This document shows positions 38,727 to 47,581 of a stretch of 64,000 nucleotides of DNA, in pieces. The DNA is from Aphrocallistes beatrix (Eukaryota > Porifera > Hexactinellida > Sceptrulophora > Aphrocallistidae). The notes below the pieces were generated by a model, which ran no database searches, was not told the DNA's origin, and saw only the letters and a list, made by a program, of their open reading frames with translations. Position numbers and translations under genes: made by a program. Position 1 is the first letter of the stretch. Every line of letters begins with the position of its first letter. The stretch spans positions 3,286,001 through 3,350,000 of the forward strand of contig OY725504.1 in the NCBI GenBank assembly GCA_963281255.1. The letters run 5' to 3'.

Positions 38727-39879
38727 ATGCCAAGTCAACTCATTTCCATCCTACGTCCATTGGGTTTCAATACTTTAATTATTACATTATCAATATGCAC
38801 TTTGGTGTTTAGCACCATTCAATTTATTTCAACTTTTCTCATAACTGCTGATCTAATGGATGATGCCACTCCCCACAAAATATCCTGCATAATTCCCACC
38901 ACAACTCTCCAGAAACTAGCTAGAGAGTGGTTGTTAGAAGATACTCCCTCGTTCGATCTAGCTGCACTCGTTGTAGGAGATAAACCGGAACAATGCGTAC
39001 TTCTATGCAAATCTCCGGGCGTTCTAAGCGGTGTACCGTTTTTCACTGCGATATTCCAGGAGTTAAATTGCTCAGTTACTTGGGAGTTCGAAGAAGGCAG
39101 TTACATCGATAAAGTCCCATGTCGTGTTGCGACAGTTACAGGGCCTGCTAGTTGTATATTACAAGGTGAAAGGCCTGCTTTGAATTGTCTCGCTAGAGCG
39201 TCTGGCGTCGCTACTCATGCTAGGGAGTTGAGGGCAATTCGAGATGCACATAAATGGACGGGACAGATTGCTGGCACGCGGAAAACAACACCTGGATTTA
39301 GACTTGTGGAGAAATATTCCCTCTTAGTAGGAGGCATTTCCACACACAGGTATAATACTCATTACATTTCAATACATGATAATGGCCATGTTTGAACTAT
39401 AGGATTGTATCTAGGATTTTTCTTTGTGTTTCGATTCATTAACTTATGCCTCCAGATATGATCTCTCAAGCATGGTGATGCTGAAAGATAACCATATATG
39501 GTCAATGGGTTCTATCACATCCGCAGTCGAGAAGACGAGAGAAATTGGTGGTTTCTCGACTAAGATCGAAGTAGAGTGTCGTTCACTCGAAGAGGCGATA
39601 GAAGCCGCGCGAGCTGGTGCTGATATTACAATGCTTGATAATTGGAGTCCTGATTCCGCGATTAAAGCAGCTGAAAAGTTGAAAACCGACTTTCCTCACC
39701 TAACAGTCGAGTGCAGTGGTGGAATACGTAAGGACAATTGCCATCTGTATTTTTCTCCTAGCATTGATGTGGTTAGTATGAGCTCTACAACGCAAGGCTA
39801 TGGTGCTGTCGATTTCTCTCTCAAAGTTAAGAGGGAGGATCTTGATATAACCAATCCAACGAAGGATAGAATTAGTTGA
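38727..39879 (+). CDS. QPRT: Quinolinate phosphoribosyltransferase, two exons
   Basis: Exons 38727-39349 and 39456-39879 (donor AG|GTATAA, acceptor CCTCCAG) join as [15 protein letters not shown], giving 348 residues. QPRT converts quinolinate and PRPP to nicotinate mononucleotide in de novo NAD synthesis. Signature blocks are present: [41 protein letters not shown] (substrate-binding Arg/Lys residues), [18 protein letters not shown] and MLDNWSP. About 43 residues precede the usual family start and include a hydrophobic helix ([18 protein letters not shown]). Either the protein is membrane-anchored or translation begins at the second in-frame ATG (38856, MDDATPHK), which fits the cytosolic family better. 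The enzyme core appears complete. Confidence 0.93.
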
Positions 39880-40173
39880 TATTTTATAAGGAAAGTTTAA
39901 TTAAATCTTAGTCTATTGTGAACTGTGTTTAGCTATATTAAATTCTGGCATATCTTGCATTTTAGAAATCTCTCGTGACCATTCAGCCAATAGAAGATCT
40001 CCATATTTTATTCCTTAAGTTACACTAGTATTGATTCGCTTTCATTTATTATTCCTGCAACAATACCCAATGGTTTTTAGCCATATATTTCTCAATTTTT
40101 CATTGAATTAAGTATATAAAACATAGCATTTGAAATTGTAAGGCCACTAATTTACATTTCTACTCTTTTGGTG

Positions 40174-41310
40174 ATGATATTTTACAAAGATGCTCTGTTT
40201 ATTTCCGCATTGTTGCTTGCGCTCTGCTCATTCCATTTAATATTAACTGAAGATTCTTCCAACGAGATTTCAAACCATGAAAACGGAAACAAATTTGAAC
40301 TGAGTAAGCCATCATCTGGTAGTAGAGAATTGCTAGAAACCCCGCAGGATTCCATTGAATCTGACCAGGACACACAAATCGAAACAGAAATAGAACCTAA
40401 ACCCAGTGTGCTAGTACCCACAGACGAATGGCAGACGATCGAGCCCGGTCAGTCCATACCGCGGGGTTGCCATGTCAGGATTAACTTTGAAACAGGGAAG
40501 AAGGAGGCTAAATGGGCAGAGGAACGTAACACGCATAAATTCCAACTCGCACCTAACACAACTGAATCTTCACAGCCAATTATATCATTATTTGATGAGA
40601 TAGCGAAATCAGAGTTTAAATCGACCGCTGACAATGAGAATTTGAATGAAACACTGAATACTCTCACTGCAATGGGTTCCACCGTGAATGACACGTATAT
40701 TTTGCTCTGTTTGGATGAGCTCGAGCAATTACTTAGCGATGGTGACCTGGCTCAGTACGTAACATCAACTGAACATTTTTCTTACCTCATCTCACTTCTC
40801 AGTTCGGCGAACCTTGATGTAACCTCGGCCACCTGTTTGGTTATTGGATCCATGTGGCAAAACAACCAAGTCACACAGTTGATCGCTCTCGAAAGGAATG
40901 CATTACCTACTCTCATTTCTTTATTCAGAGATTATCGAATTTCACAAGTTGACCCCAGTCCCGTGTTATTTGCCATATCCACATTGCTACGCGGTCTGCC
41001 TAAAGGAATGGGAATGCAGTATTTTAATGAGCTTGACTTAGCGCACGTGCTTACAGAGCTGGTTACGAATGTCTCGAACAGCCATAAAGTTGTGATAAAG
41101 TCACTTCGATTTACGACCTTTTTACTGGACGAGTATGAAGCTAAAGTCAGTGATGATCTACATCTCGTTTTTAAGAGAGATGCTATGGTTGAGAATTTAG
41201 ATAGAGCTGGTTACTGTTTAGCTTTGAAGGGAATAACCGAAGAAGATTTCCCTCCAGATGTAGCGTTTGAGATAAAACGGCTGATTGTTCGAGCATGTGT
41301 TGTACACTAG
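40174..41310 (+). CDS. SIL1: SIL1, BiP nucleotide exchange factor
   Basis: Single-exon, 378 residues from the ATG at 40174; the frame extends upstream only through GTG and TTG. SIL1 is an ER lumenal armadillo-repeat protein that releases ADP from BiP. An N-terminal signal sequence (DALFISALLLALCSFHLIL) is followed by an acidic low-complexity region. The diagnostic block is EWQTIEPGQSIPRGCHVRIN, nearly the EWQ.L.PGQ..P.G.HVR.N of vertebrate SIL1. Armadillo-like helices follow (for example LSSANLDVTSATCLVIGSMW). The C-terminus ends CVVH and lacks a KDEL-like retention signal. Confidence 0.9.
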   Translation: MIFYKDALFISALLLALCSFHLILTEDSSNEISNHENGNKFELSKPSSGSRELLETPQDSIESDQDTQIETEIEPKPSVLVPTDEWQTIEPGQSIPRGCHVRINFETGKKEAKWAEERNTHKFQLAPNTTESSQPIISLFDEIAKSEFKSTADNENLNETLNTLTAMGSTVNDTYILLCLDELEQLLSDGDLAQYVTSTEHFSYLISLLSSANLDVTSATCLVIGSMWQNNQVTQLIALERNALPTLISLFRDYRISQVDPSPVLFAISTLLRGLPKGMGMQYFNELDLAHVLTELVTNVSNSHKVVIKSLRFTTFLLDEYEAKVSDDLHLVFKRDAMVENLDRAGYCLALKGITEEDFPPDVAFEIKRLIVRACVVH

Positions 41311-42327
41311 TAACTCGTTCATCTATTTTACATGTCAAATCCTATTTACTGAGGAATTATATTGCACGACTCAATTGTATTTCGTAACACGTATTATTCA
41401 TCAGTTTTAGACTATATTTAACTTTCAGTTTACGTCAAAGGCGATGGGACGATTGTACCTCCCTCTAGACCTCAAGGTGACGTTACGACAAGGTTCCATA
41501 CATTATATAAACTCTTTTCCCAGGTCAATTGTAAGATTTTTACTGAGATTATCTCTTTTCAAATTGTTAATAATAGAAACTTTCTCTTTCGCTATTTACT
41601 GAATTCCAAACAAATATGTGAACTATTCAATTGAAAATTCTGTCAACTAATCAGGTTATAATTAGTATATGATTCCTCATTTCCAGTTGTTTTCTTTGGA
41701 ATTTACCTGCTGGAACCAAGGTACAAGTACATATTTGGAACTGTTGCATAATATTGTGATTTTGATAGCACATTTTACACTACGGAGACATAACATTTAA
41801 AATATATATAGCAATATTATTAATTATATAAACAAACAGTCATTAAAATGCTGAAATAGAGAAATTAAAAAATGACCCAATAATTGGTTGTCTAAAAGTT
41901 ACATGAGAAAGTAAGTGGATGATGAAGGATTGTCTTTGTAAACCAATTTCGCAGCCTTAAACGAAGAATGCCCACTGGGGACACAGTGTCTCCGATATCG
42001 CGGATGTCTCCCAGCCATTTTCTATGGCACTTAAGCCATATAAATGCTAGGCATTCTACAGTTAAAATGTCTGAATTTGTTGAAGTCCTGAATATTCTGT
42101 ACGGACTCCATCCAAAAATCCCTGTTCCGACAATACGTTTATCTGGGGAAGCATTTGATTCTCCCATTTGTAATTAGGTTACTTTTCCATACTATTATTA
42201 TACCTGTTAAGTGGCAAAAAATACGTTATGGCTTGGATCTCAATATTATATCCTTAGTACAGATTGTTCGTGTCGATCATTATATAATCACATAAAGTTG
42301 AAATTTTTAAAATAACTAAATTTTCTT
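41311..42327. other. One-kb gap between SIL1 and the Sel1-repeat gene
   Basis: No complete gene is recognised. Two candidate exons are described separately (41429-41751). Overlapping frames on both strands at 41892-42177 match nothing known and are not called. Confidence 0.45.
41429..41751 (+). other. Two candidate coding exons of an unrecognised small membrane protein
   Basis: A block after AACTTTCAG (41429-41530, donor GTAAGA) and one after TTCCAG (41697-41751) join in frame to about 52 residues, including TRFHTLYKLF and FVFFGIYLLEPRYKYIFG before a TAA. The composition suggests a short membrane protein. No upstream exon with an ATG was found, so this may be chance. Confidence 0.25.
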
Positions 42328-43371
42328 ATGTCTTTATTTAATTGTATTCACATTATTAATAGAATCTTTACTTATCAACTTTTGTTGAAGATGCGAGCAA
42401 CATTCAGAAGTTTTTCTGACTTATGTTTTACAAACCATGTCCAAAAGTCGCGACTTTTTTCTATTCATAAAGAAAAAAGTACATCAAATCGAAAATTGGA
42501 TCTTCTCTTGTGCGGAATTTCTAACCGGCAATCCTACAATACTCCGATATTGTTTACTCCCGTAGCGACGATATCTTACAGCTGTCTAACTCTCTATGTG
42601 AGTTATTTGACTGCGAAATTCACACTTAGATTCGGCAATGAAATGGTTAACTTTATTTTTCTGACTGCACAAAGGTTCAAATACAGCTGGTATGATCGAA
42701 TTCAATCAATCAGCGGTCTCCCTTCTAAAGTTTCTGCTTTCTTTTCGCACCCCGAGCCATCTAAAGTTGCTACCGACACATTCTGCATCACAAATATAAC
42801 TCAGGAAAAAACGAATACTTCAACACTTCCTATAATCAAGTACGAAAATGCCACACCAATCAATTCACTCTTTTACAAACACATTCCAAGCATAACTGGG
42901 CGTTTGCTTACATTTAATAAACCGAAAGTCGTTCAACACATTAGTACACATTTTCTCTTCACTCATAGTAAAGTACATAATCTTTCCACAGATCCACGCA
43001 ATATTCCACCAAGTTTTTGTCCAAACATTCCTCGAAACATTACCCCTACCCTGAACCAAACTCCTCCGCAAACTTGTAACACAGCTCCAAATCCCACATC
43101 GAAATCTATGGATTCAGTCGTTTCAACTGTCGAAACTTCGGTGAAAGAAACTCGAGGCCAGGTTAAGTTCTTAGAAAATCGAAAAGATGAAAATAGTTCG
43201 CGGTACAATCTCGCTCTTTTTTATTACAAAGTAGAGTCGGCTGGTAAATACAAGGCTAAAGCTCTGGAATTATTTCGGTTAGGCGCTCAGAAAGGGCATG
43301 CAAAGTCGGCTGAAATAGCGGCGAGAGTGGATAAATTCACTTCGGAATATCCTGACATACTAAATCTGTAA
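42328..43371 (+). CDS. Sel1-repeat protein, possibly mitochondrial (DELE1-like?)
   Basis: 347 residues. The N-terminus is basic and hydroxylated with few acidic residues, like a mitochondrial presequence, and a hydrophobic segment follows at about 70-95. The middle is Ser/Thr/Pro-rich. Near the C-terminus one Sel1/TPR-like repeat is visible: YNLALFYYKVESAGKYKAK followed by ALELFRLGAQKGHAKSAEIA. A presequence with C-terminal Sel1 repeats is the layout of DELE1, the mitochondrial stress relay, but only one repeat is clear here, so this identity is a guess. A second in-frame ATG at 42391 is an alternative start. Confidence 0.55.
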   Translation: MSLFNCIHIINRIFTYQLLLKMRATFRSFSDLCFTNHVQKSRLFSIHKEKSTSNRKLDLLLCGISNRQSYNTPILFTPVATISYSCLTLYVSYLTAKFTLRFGNEMVNFIFLTAQRFKYSWYDRIQSISGLPSKVSAFFSHPEPSKVATDTFCITNITQEKTNTSTLPIIKYENATPINSLFYKHIPSITGRLLTFNKPKVVQHISTHFLFTHSKVHNLSTDPRNIPPSFCPNIPRNITPTLNQTPPQTCNTAPNPTSKSMDSVVSTVETSVKETRGQVKFLENRKDENSSRYNLALFYYKVESAGKYKAKALELFRLGAQKGHAKSAEIAARVDKFTSEYPDILNL

Positions 43372-43637
43372 TTACACTATAATACGAGTAGAATCCAGTC
43401 AATTCCTGGATAAATATCAACAGTCTGTAACTCTCAATCATCGTTCATAATATTTGATAAGATATAATTCACTTTTATTGTAGTTTCTAATATTTTAGTT
43501 TTTCGAGTTTTGTAATGCTTTGTTTGATTCAAATGATTTCTAATTGTAATGTGTTGACTCTTTAATCAAGATGGGAATACTATAAACTAGTTTCTACGTA
43601 TTGTCCAATATTGTCCAACTCAATTTATTAGATACAA

Positions 43638-45137
43638 ATGGCCATTCCTGACGGCACCTTAATAGAGAAGTATTTTTCTCTACCGATTCCTTGTCAACGA
43701 ATGACCATGTCTAAAATAATCAGCATGTCAAGCTACGAAGAAGTTCAACATATCTACAAACTTTCAAATCATTGTCTAGCTATTGACATTATATGCAAGT
43801 TACCTATGCGTGATGCTTTACACGTATTTTCATACCTTGATGCGAAGTCTTTATCAAGAGCATCAAATGTCAATCGGAAATGGCACGAACTCGCGAATAA
43901 TGACGGCTTATGGTACCTGCTCTGTCTGTCGAATGATTGGGTGAGATATGGAGACGATAAATCAATCATAAAATCAATCCCTTCAAGACAAGTTTCAGCA
44001 TATCGTATTAAAAATTTATCGTTTTTAAACCAACACTCACATAACTCTTCAACTCTGCCTCTGTCCCGCTGGAAAGAAGTTTATATTCGTGCTGATTCAT
44101 TGAACACAAACTGGGTGCAAGGCCACTACTCAGTTCTGCCTTTGCTGAAAGGTCATTCTCGTCGTGTCAACACGTTTGACAGTGCGAACAACATTCTACT
44201 ATCAGGTGCAGAAGATGGTTCTGTGCTAGTGTGGGATGTGGCAGCACAAGAGTGTAAATTTAAATTTAGTCATAACGACTCGGTTAACAGTGTTAAGCTC
44301 GTCGAAACGAGTGCATTTGGTGGTGAGGTGTTGACTATAGCATTGACAGGATGTACAGATGGATATATACGAGTTTTCAACGCACATAATGGTTGTCTTT
44401 ACAAGACAATTGCTTCAAATATGCCTGGAATTGCTAGTCAGTGCAGTATTGAGTTGTTAGAATCGAATGGAGAATTCATTGTTGGGTGTGGGGATGACTT
44501 TAGTGTCCGAGTTTGGGCTTTGCTTACTGATAGTGACATTGTACACTTTTTGCCAGGACACAATGATGAAATTCAACAGTTGAAAGTAGTTGGTAACCTG
44601 GCGATCACATGTTGTTGGGATGCGACAATGCGAGTTTGGAACATATCAAAAGGATTTTGTTTACAAACTTTATCAACGCCTAATGACCCACTGATGTGCT
44701 GTAGTTTTGGTGAAGGACTTATCATAGGAGGGAGTGGTGAGGGACATGTTCACGTCTGGCACGCTAGCACATTTAAACACTTCTTCAGCATGCCTGGTCA
44801 TATCGGAGAAGTGTACTGTATTGGGATTAACGATGACGTCATCGTGTCAGGTGGAGCGGATAGCTCAGTACGTATGTATAGCCATAGTGGTGTAGAAGCA
44901 GGTGTGTTTTCAGGGGTGCATGTTGGGATTGTCAGGTATTTACGGATGTTAAAGCATCGCGCTGTTACTGCTGGTGATCGCAAAGTGATTGCAATCTGGG
45001 ATACGAAAATGAAGTGTTTTCTGACTGTGATTCACAGGAATCCAACACTCATTTCTGATATCTGGTGTGATGATACCAAAATAATCACTGCGTCCCCTGA
45101 TTCCCCTGGTACCTTGTCAATCATTTCATTTTGGTAG
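43638..45137 (+). CDS. F-box and WD40-repeat protein
   Basis: Single-exon, 499 residues. The F-box lies at about 53-95 (LPMRDALHVFSYLDAKSLSR, then VNRKWHELANNDGLWYLLC), the Skp1-binding module of SCF ubiquitin ligases. About seven WD40 repeats fill the rest (LKGHSRRVNTFD, GAEDGSVLVWDV, PGHNDEIQQLKV, CCWDATMRVWN, IGGSGEGHVHVWH, PGHIGEVYCIG, SGGADSSVRMYS). The linker RWKEVYIRADSLNTNW resembles the F-box to propeller hinge of FBXW7/Met30-type proteins. Likely a substrate receptor; I do not assign a specific FBXW orthologue. The ATG lies six nt after TTTATTAG. Confidence 0.85.
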   Translation: MAIPDGTLIEKYFSLPIPCQRMTMSKIISMSSYEEVQHIYKLSNHCLAIDIICKLPMRDALHVFSYLDAKSLSRASNVNRKWHELANNDGLWYLLCLSNDWVRYGDDKSIIKSIPSRQVSAYRIKNLSFLNQHSHNSSTLPLSRWKEVYIRADSLNTNWVQGHYSVLPLLKGHSRRVNTFDSANNILLSGAEDGSVLVWDVAAQECKFKFSHNDSVNSVKLVETSAFGGEVLTIALTGCTDGYIRVFNAHNGCLYKTIASNMPGIASQCSIELLESNGEFIVGCGDDFSVRVWALLTDSDIVHFLPGHNDEIQQLKVVGNLAITCCWDATMRVWNISKGFCLQTLSTPNDPLMCCSFGEGLIIGGSGEGHVHVWHASTFKHFFSMPGHIGEVYCIGINDDVIVSGGADSSVRMYSHSGVEAGVFSGVHVGIVRYLRMLKHRAVTAGDRKVIAIWDTKMKCFLTVIHRNPTLISDIWCDDTKIITASPDSPGTLSIISFW

Positions 45138-45347
45138 TTTTCTTTCTTATTTCAAAATATATTTCTAATTTATTTTAATGATACATGAACACTTAATTAC
45201 ATGTCACTTCTATTTGCACTTTTCGAGTATTTAATGTTATTTTAACTGTATTAAAGCTATGCAATTATTATCAATTTCGTCCAATTTTTCTCTTTTGCTA
45301 AACGACATCAACATTAATACCAAATTCACTAACTTCCTTTTTCAGTA

Positions 45348-46046
45348 ATGCTATATATTCGAAATGCGGTCAAAATAATTTGCACAATTCCTCCCCGTTC
45401 TTCCAAACTTTACAGCACTCAAGATAAAGCTATTCCCGATTATTACGGGATTCTAGGTGTCCCAAGGGACGCTACCCCAGCTGAAATTAAGGGGTCATTT
45501 CTTGAACTATCCAAGATCCACCATCCAGATGTGAACTTAGACAATAAGGATCGAGCAACTAAGAAATTTATGCAAATAAAAGAAGCATATACCAATTTAT
45601 CTGATCAAGCCGCTCGAGATATTTATAACTCCAGACTAGATAACATTTTTTCCGCCAATTTCGATGATACTTTCCCCAAATCATACCACACACACACTCC
45701 TCCTCCGATGCACGTTCCAGAGTTTATAAAGTGGTTAGACAAAACGTTCCCTACTTACAGTTTCAAAGTGTCTGCGAGAGAGAGGAACAAAAAACACTTC
45801 CAAGTGATTCTTGCCGTTCTTGCCGTCTGCTTGGGATGGCACGCAATTCAGACCTGGAGAATCAAATCGAGAAATTATAATATAAAAGTAAACTTGGATA
45901 GAAAGTCTGCAGAGAACGAGCGATATCTTGAAGAGGTGAGGAGGCGAGCACATAAGAGGAATCATTGGGAACATCTTGCTGATTTGAAAAGAATTTCTAG
46001 TGAAAGGGCAAAAAGAAGAAGAGCTGAATCGAATAGGGAGAATTAA
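45348..46046 (+). CDS. Membrane J-domain protein (DNAJC4/DNAJC30-like)
   Basis: 232 residues. A basic, Ser/Thr-containing N-terminus of about 28 residues looks like a mitochondrial presequence. The J-domain covers about 31-95 (DYYGILGVPRDATPAEIKGS) with the essential HPD at 59-61. A single membrane helix at about 150-170 (FQVILAVLAVCLGWHAIQ) is followed by a strongly basic helical tail. J-domains stimulate Hsp70 ATPase. Size and layout resemble DNAJC4 or DNAJC30. The start is two nt after CCTTTTTCAG. The stop codon overlaps an AATAAA at 46045-46050, and ERGIC2 begins only 76 nt later. Confidence 0.8.
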   Translation: MLYIRNAVKIICTIPPRSSKLYSTQDKAIPDYYGILGVPRDATPAEIKGSFLELSKIHHPDVNLDNKDRATKKFMQIKEAYTNLSDQAARDIYNSRLDNIFSANFDDTFPKSYHTHTPPPMHVPEFIKWLDKTFPTYSFKVSARERNKKHFQVILAVLAVCLGWHAIQTWRIKSRNYNIKVNLDRKSAENERYLEEVRRRAHKRNHWEHLADLKRISSERAKRRRAESNREN

Positions 46047-46122
46047 TAAATATAATTATTAATTATACTATAACTGTTTACTTACAGATAACCTAAAAAT
46101 GTAAATTATTCTTCAATTAGCA

Positions 46123-47208
46123 ATGCTACGACGTAGGAAATATTCAGACAGCCACAATTTAATCCCCCAAACTTCCACTGTCGAAATCATTAAGCAACTT
46201 GATGCATTCCCTAAAGTAGAGGAAGATTACAAGAAGCAATCGAGTAGTGGTGGATTTGTTACAATCGCGATTATTCTAGCACTTTCTCTGCTTACCTTTT
46301 ACGAAATCGCGTCTTTTATAACATCTGATCTACAGTATGAATATTCACTTGATAAAGATTTTCAAAACAAAGTCCAATTTAATGTTGATATAATCATTCC
46401 AATGGCTTGCGATTTGCTAGGACCAGACGTGTTAGATGTCGCAGGAGACCACATCAAATCTTCGAGTGTGTTAAGCGAACAGCCGGCCTTATTCAAAATG
46501 ACGAAACCGCAAGAAAAATGGTTTGAAAAGCGAAGAAAATTGCGTTCCAAAAGTGGACAAAGCTTGTATTCATCTCTGAACGAAATCGTACGCGTTCAAA
46601 GTGTTTTCTCCACGCCAATGCCTGAGATGGGCGATAGCGATTTGCCAAAATCAGGATTCGATTCGTGTCGAATATTCGGCTCCATTCCAGTAAATAAAGT
46701 CAGTGGGAATTTCCATATTTTCATAGGGAAAACAATCGCGCATCCCATGGGACATGCACATCTCAGTGCATTCATTAGTCCAGAGAAGTACAACTTCTCA
46801 CATCGGATAGTAAATCTATCTTTCGGAGACAAATCTAGTGTAATTAATTCGTTAGAAGGCGAGATTGCCCTGACTGAAGAAAATGAAGTTACATATCAAT
46901 ATTTCTTACGTATTGTTCCAACGATTTTTCGCACCAGCAGACACAAGAACACCCTCACATACCAATACTCAGTGACGCGATTCCATCGAGTTCTACCTAA
47001 GGGTGGTCGCACTGGGCATTCGGGCATCATTTTCAGATATGACTTCGATCCAGTTGTAGTTACTGTGAAAGAGAGAGAGAAATCGTTTTGGCATTTCATA
47101 ATACAATTGTGTGGGATTGTTGGTGGAGTTTTTGCTACATCCGGTCTGTTGCATACTCTGATTTCAAATATTTATGATTTTGTGCTTAGAATGCAAACGG
47201 CAAAATGA
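46123..47208 (+). CDS. ERGIC2: ERGIC2 (Erv41-like) ER-Golgi cargo receptor
   Basis: Single-exon, 361 residues (human ERGIC2 377). ERGIC2/Erv41 with ERGIC3/Erv46 cycles between ER and Golgi in COPI/COPII vesicles. The family start is clear: IIKQLDAFPKVEEDYKKQSS and the first membrane segment at about 45-66. The lumenal domain shows VNKVSGNFHIFIGK, HPMGHAHLSAF, YNFSHRIVNLSFG and FRYDFDPVVVTV. The last segment is FIIQLCGIVGGVFATSGLLH (about 327-346), the usual C-terminal helix. The Ser/Gly-rich lumenal loop has few cysteines, which fits ERGIC2 better than ERGIC3. The ATG is two nt after CTTCAATTAG. Confidence 0.92.
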   Translation: MLRRRKYSDSHNLIPQTSTVEIIKQLDAFPKVEEDYKKQSSSGGFVTIAIILALSLLTFYEIASFITSDLQYEYSLDKDFQNKVQFNVDIIIPMACDLLGPDVLDVAGDHIKSSSVLSEQPALFKMTKPQEKWFEKRRKLRSKSGQSLYSSLNEIVRVQSVFSTPMPEMGDSDLPKSGFDSCRIFGSIPVNKVSGNFHIFIGKTIAHPMGHAHLSAFISPEKYNFSHRIVNLSFGDKSSVINSLEGEIALTEENEVTYQYFLRIVPTIFRTSRHKNTLTYQYSVTRFHRVLPKGGRTGHSGIIFRYDFDPVVVTVKEREKSFWHFIIQLCGIVGGVFATSGLLHTLISNIYDFVLRMQTAK

Positions 47209-47581
47209 TTTTGTTTAGTGATTGATTTTCATTTCCTGCTAGTGAGTCTATTGATTAATTTATCTATTCAAATTTATATTTTGGGGTTTCAATTCTATTT
47301 TCTGTGTTTACTTCAATGCTCGTATATTTGGTAACAGTTAATCATTATAATTTAATTTTTCTTTAGACACTTTATTTCCTATTGTTATCCATCATTTCAA
47401 GAGTGAATTTTGAAAACACCGCTTTCGAGTTTGGCCATTGTTTTTAATGCATTTATAATCAGGACAACTATCTATGTATTCTTATAGGTAGATGTACTTA
47501 TTCACGGCTGTTTTTATTCAAATTAATATCTTATACGTACATACGTAATATTTTGTATAGCTCTTTCCACTTGATGGCAAC
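47209..47581. other. Gap, no gene seen
   Basis: AT-rich 373 nt between ERGIC2 and the PHD/WD40 gene, with a TTTTGTATAG acceptor-like site shortly before the next ATG. Confidence 0.5.

Noticed and set aside
41892-42177. Overlapping frames on both strands after SIL1
   Set aside because: They looked like a possible transposon-derived coding fragment, but I could not identify a reverse transcriptase, transposase or other motif.
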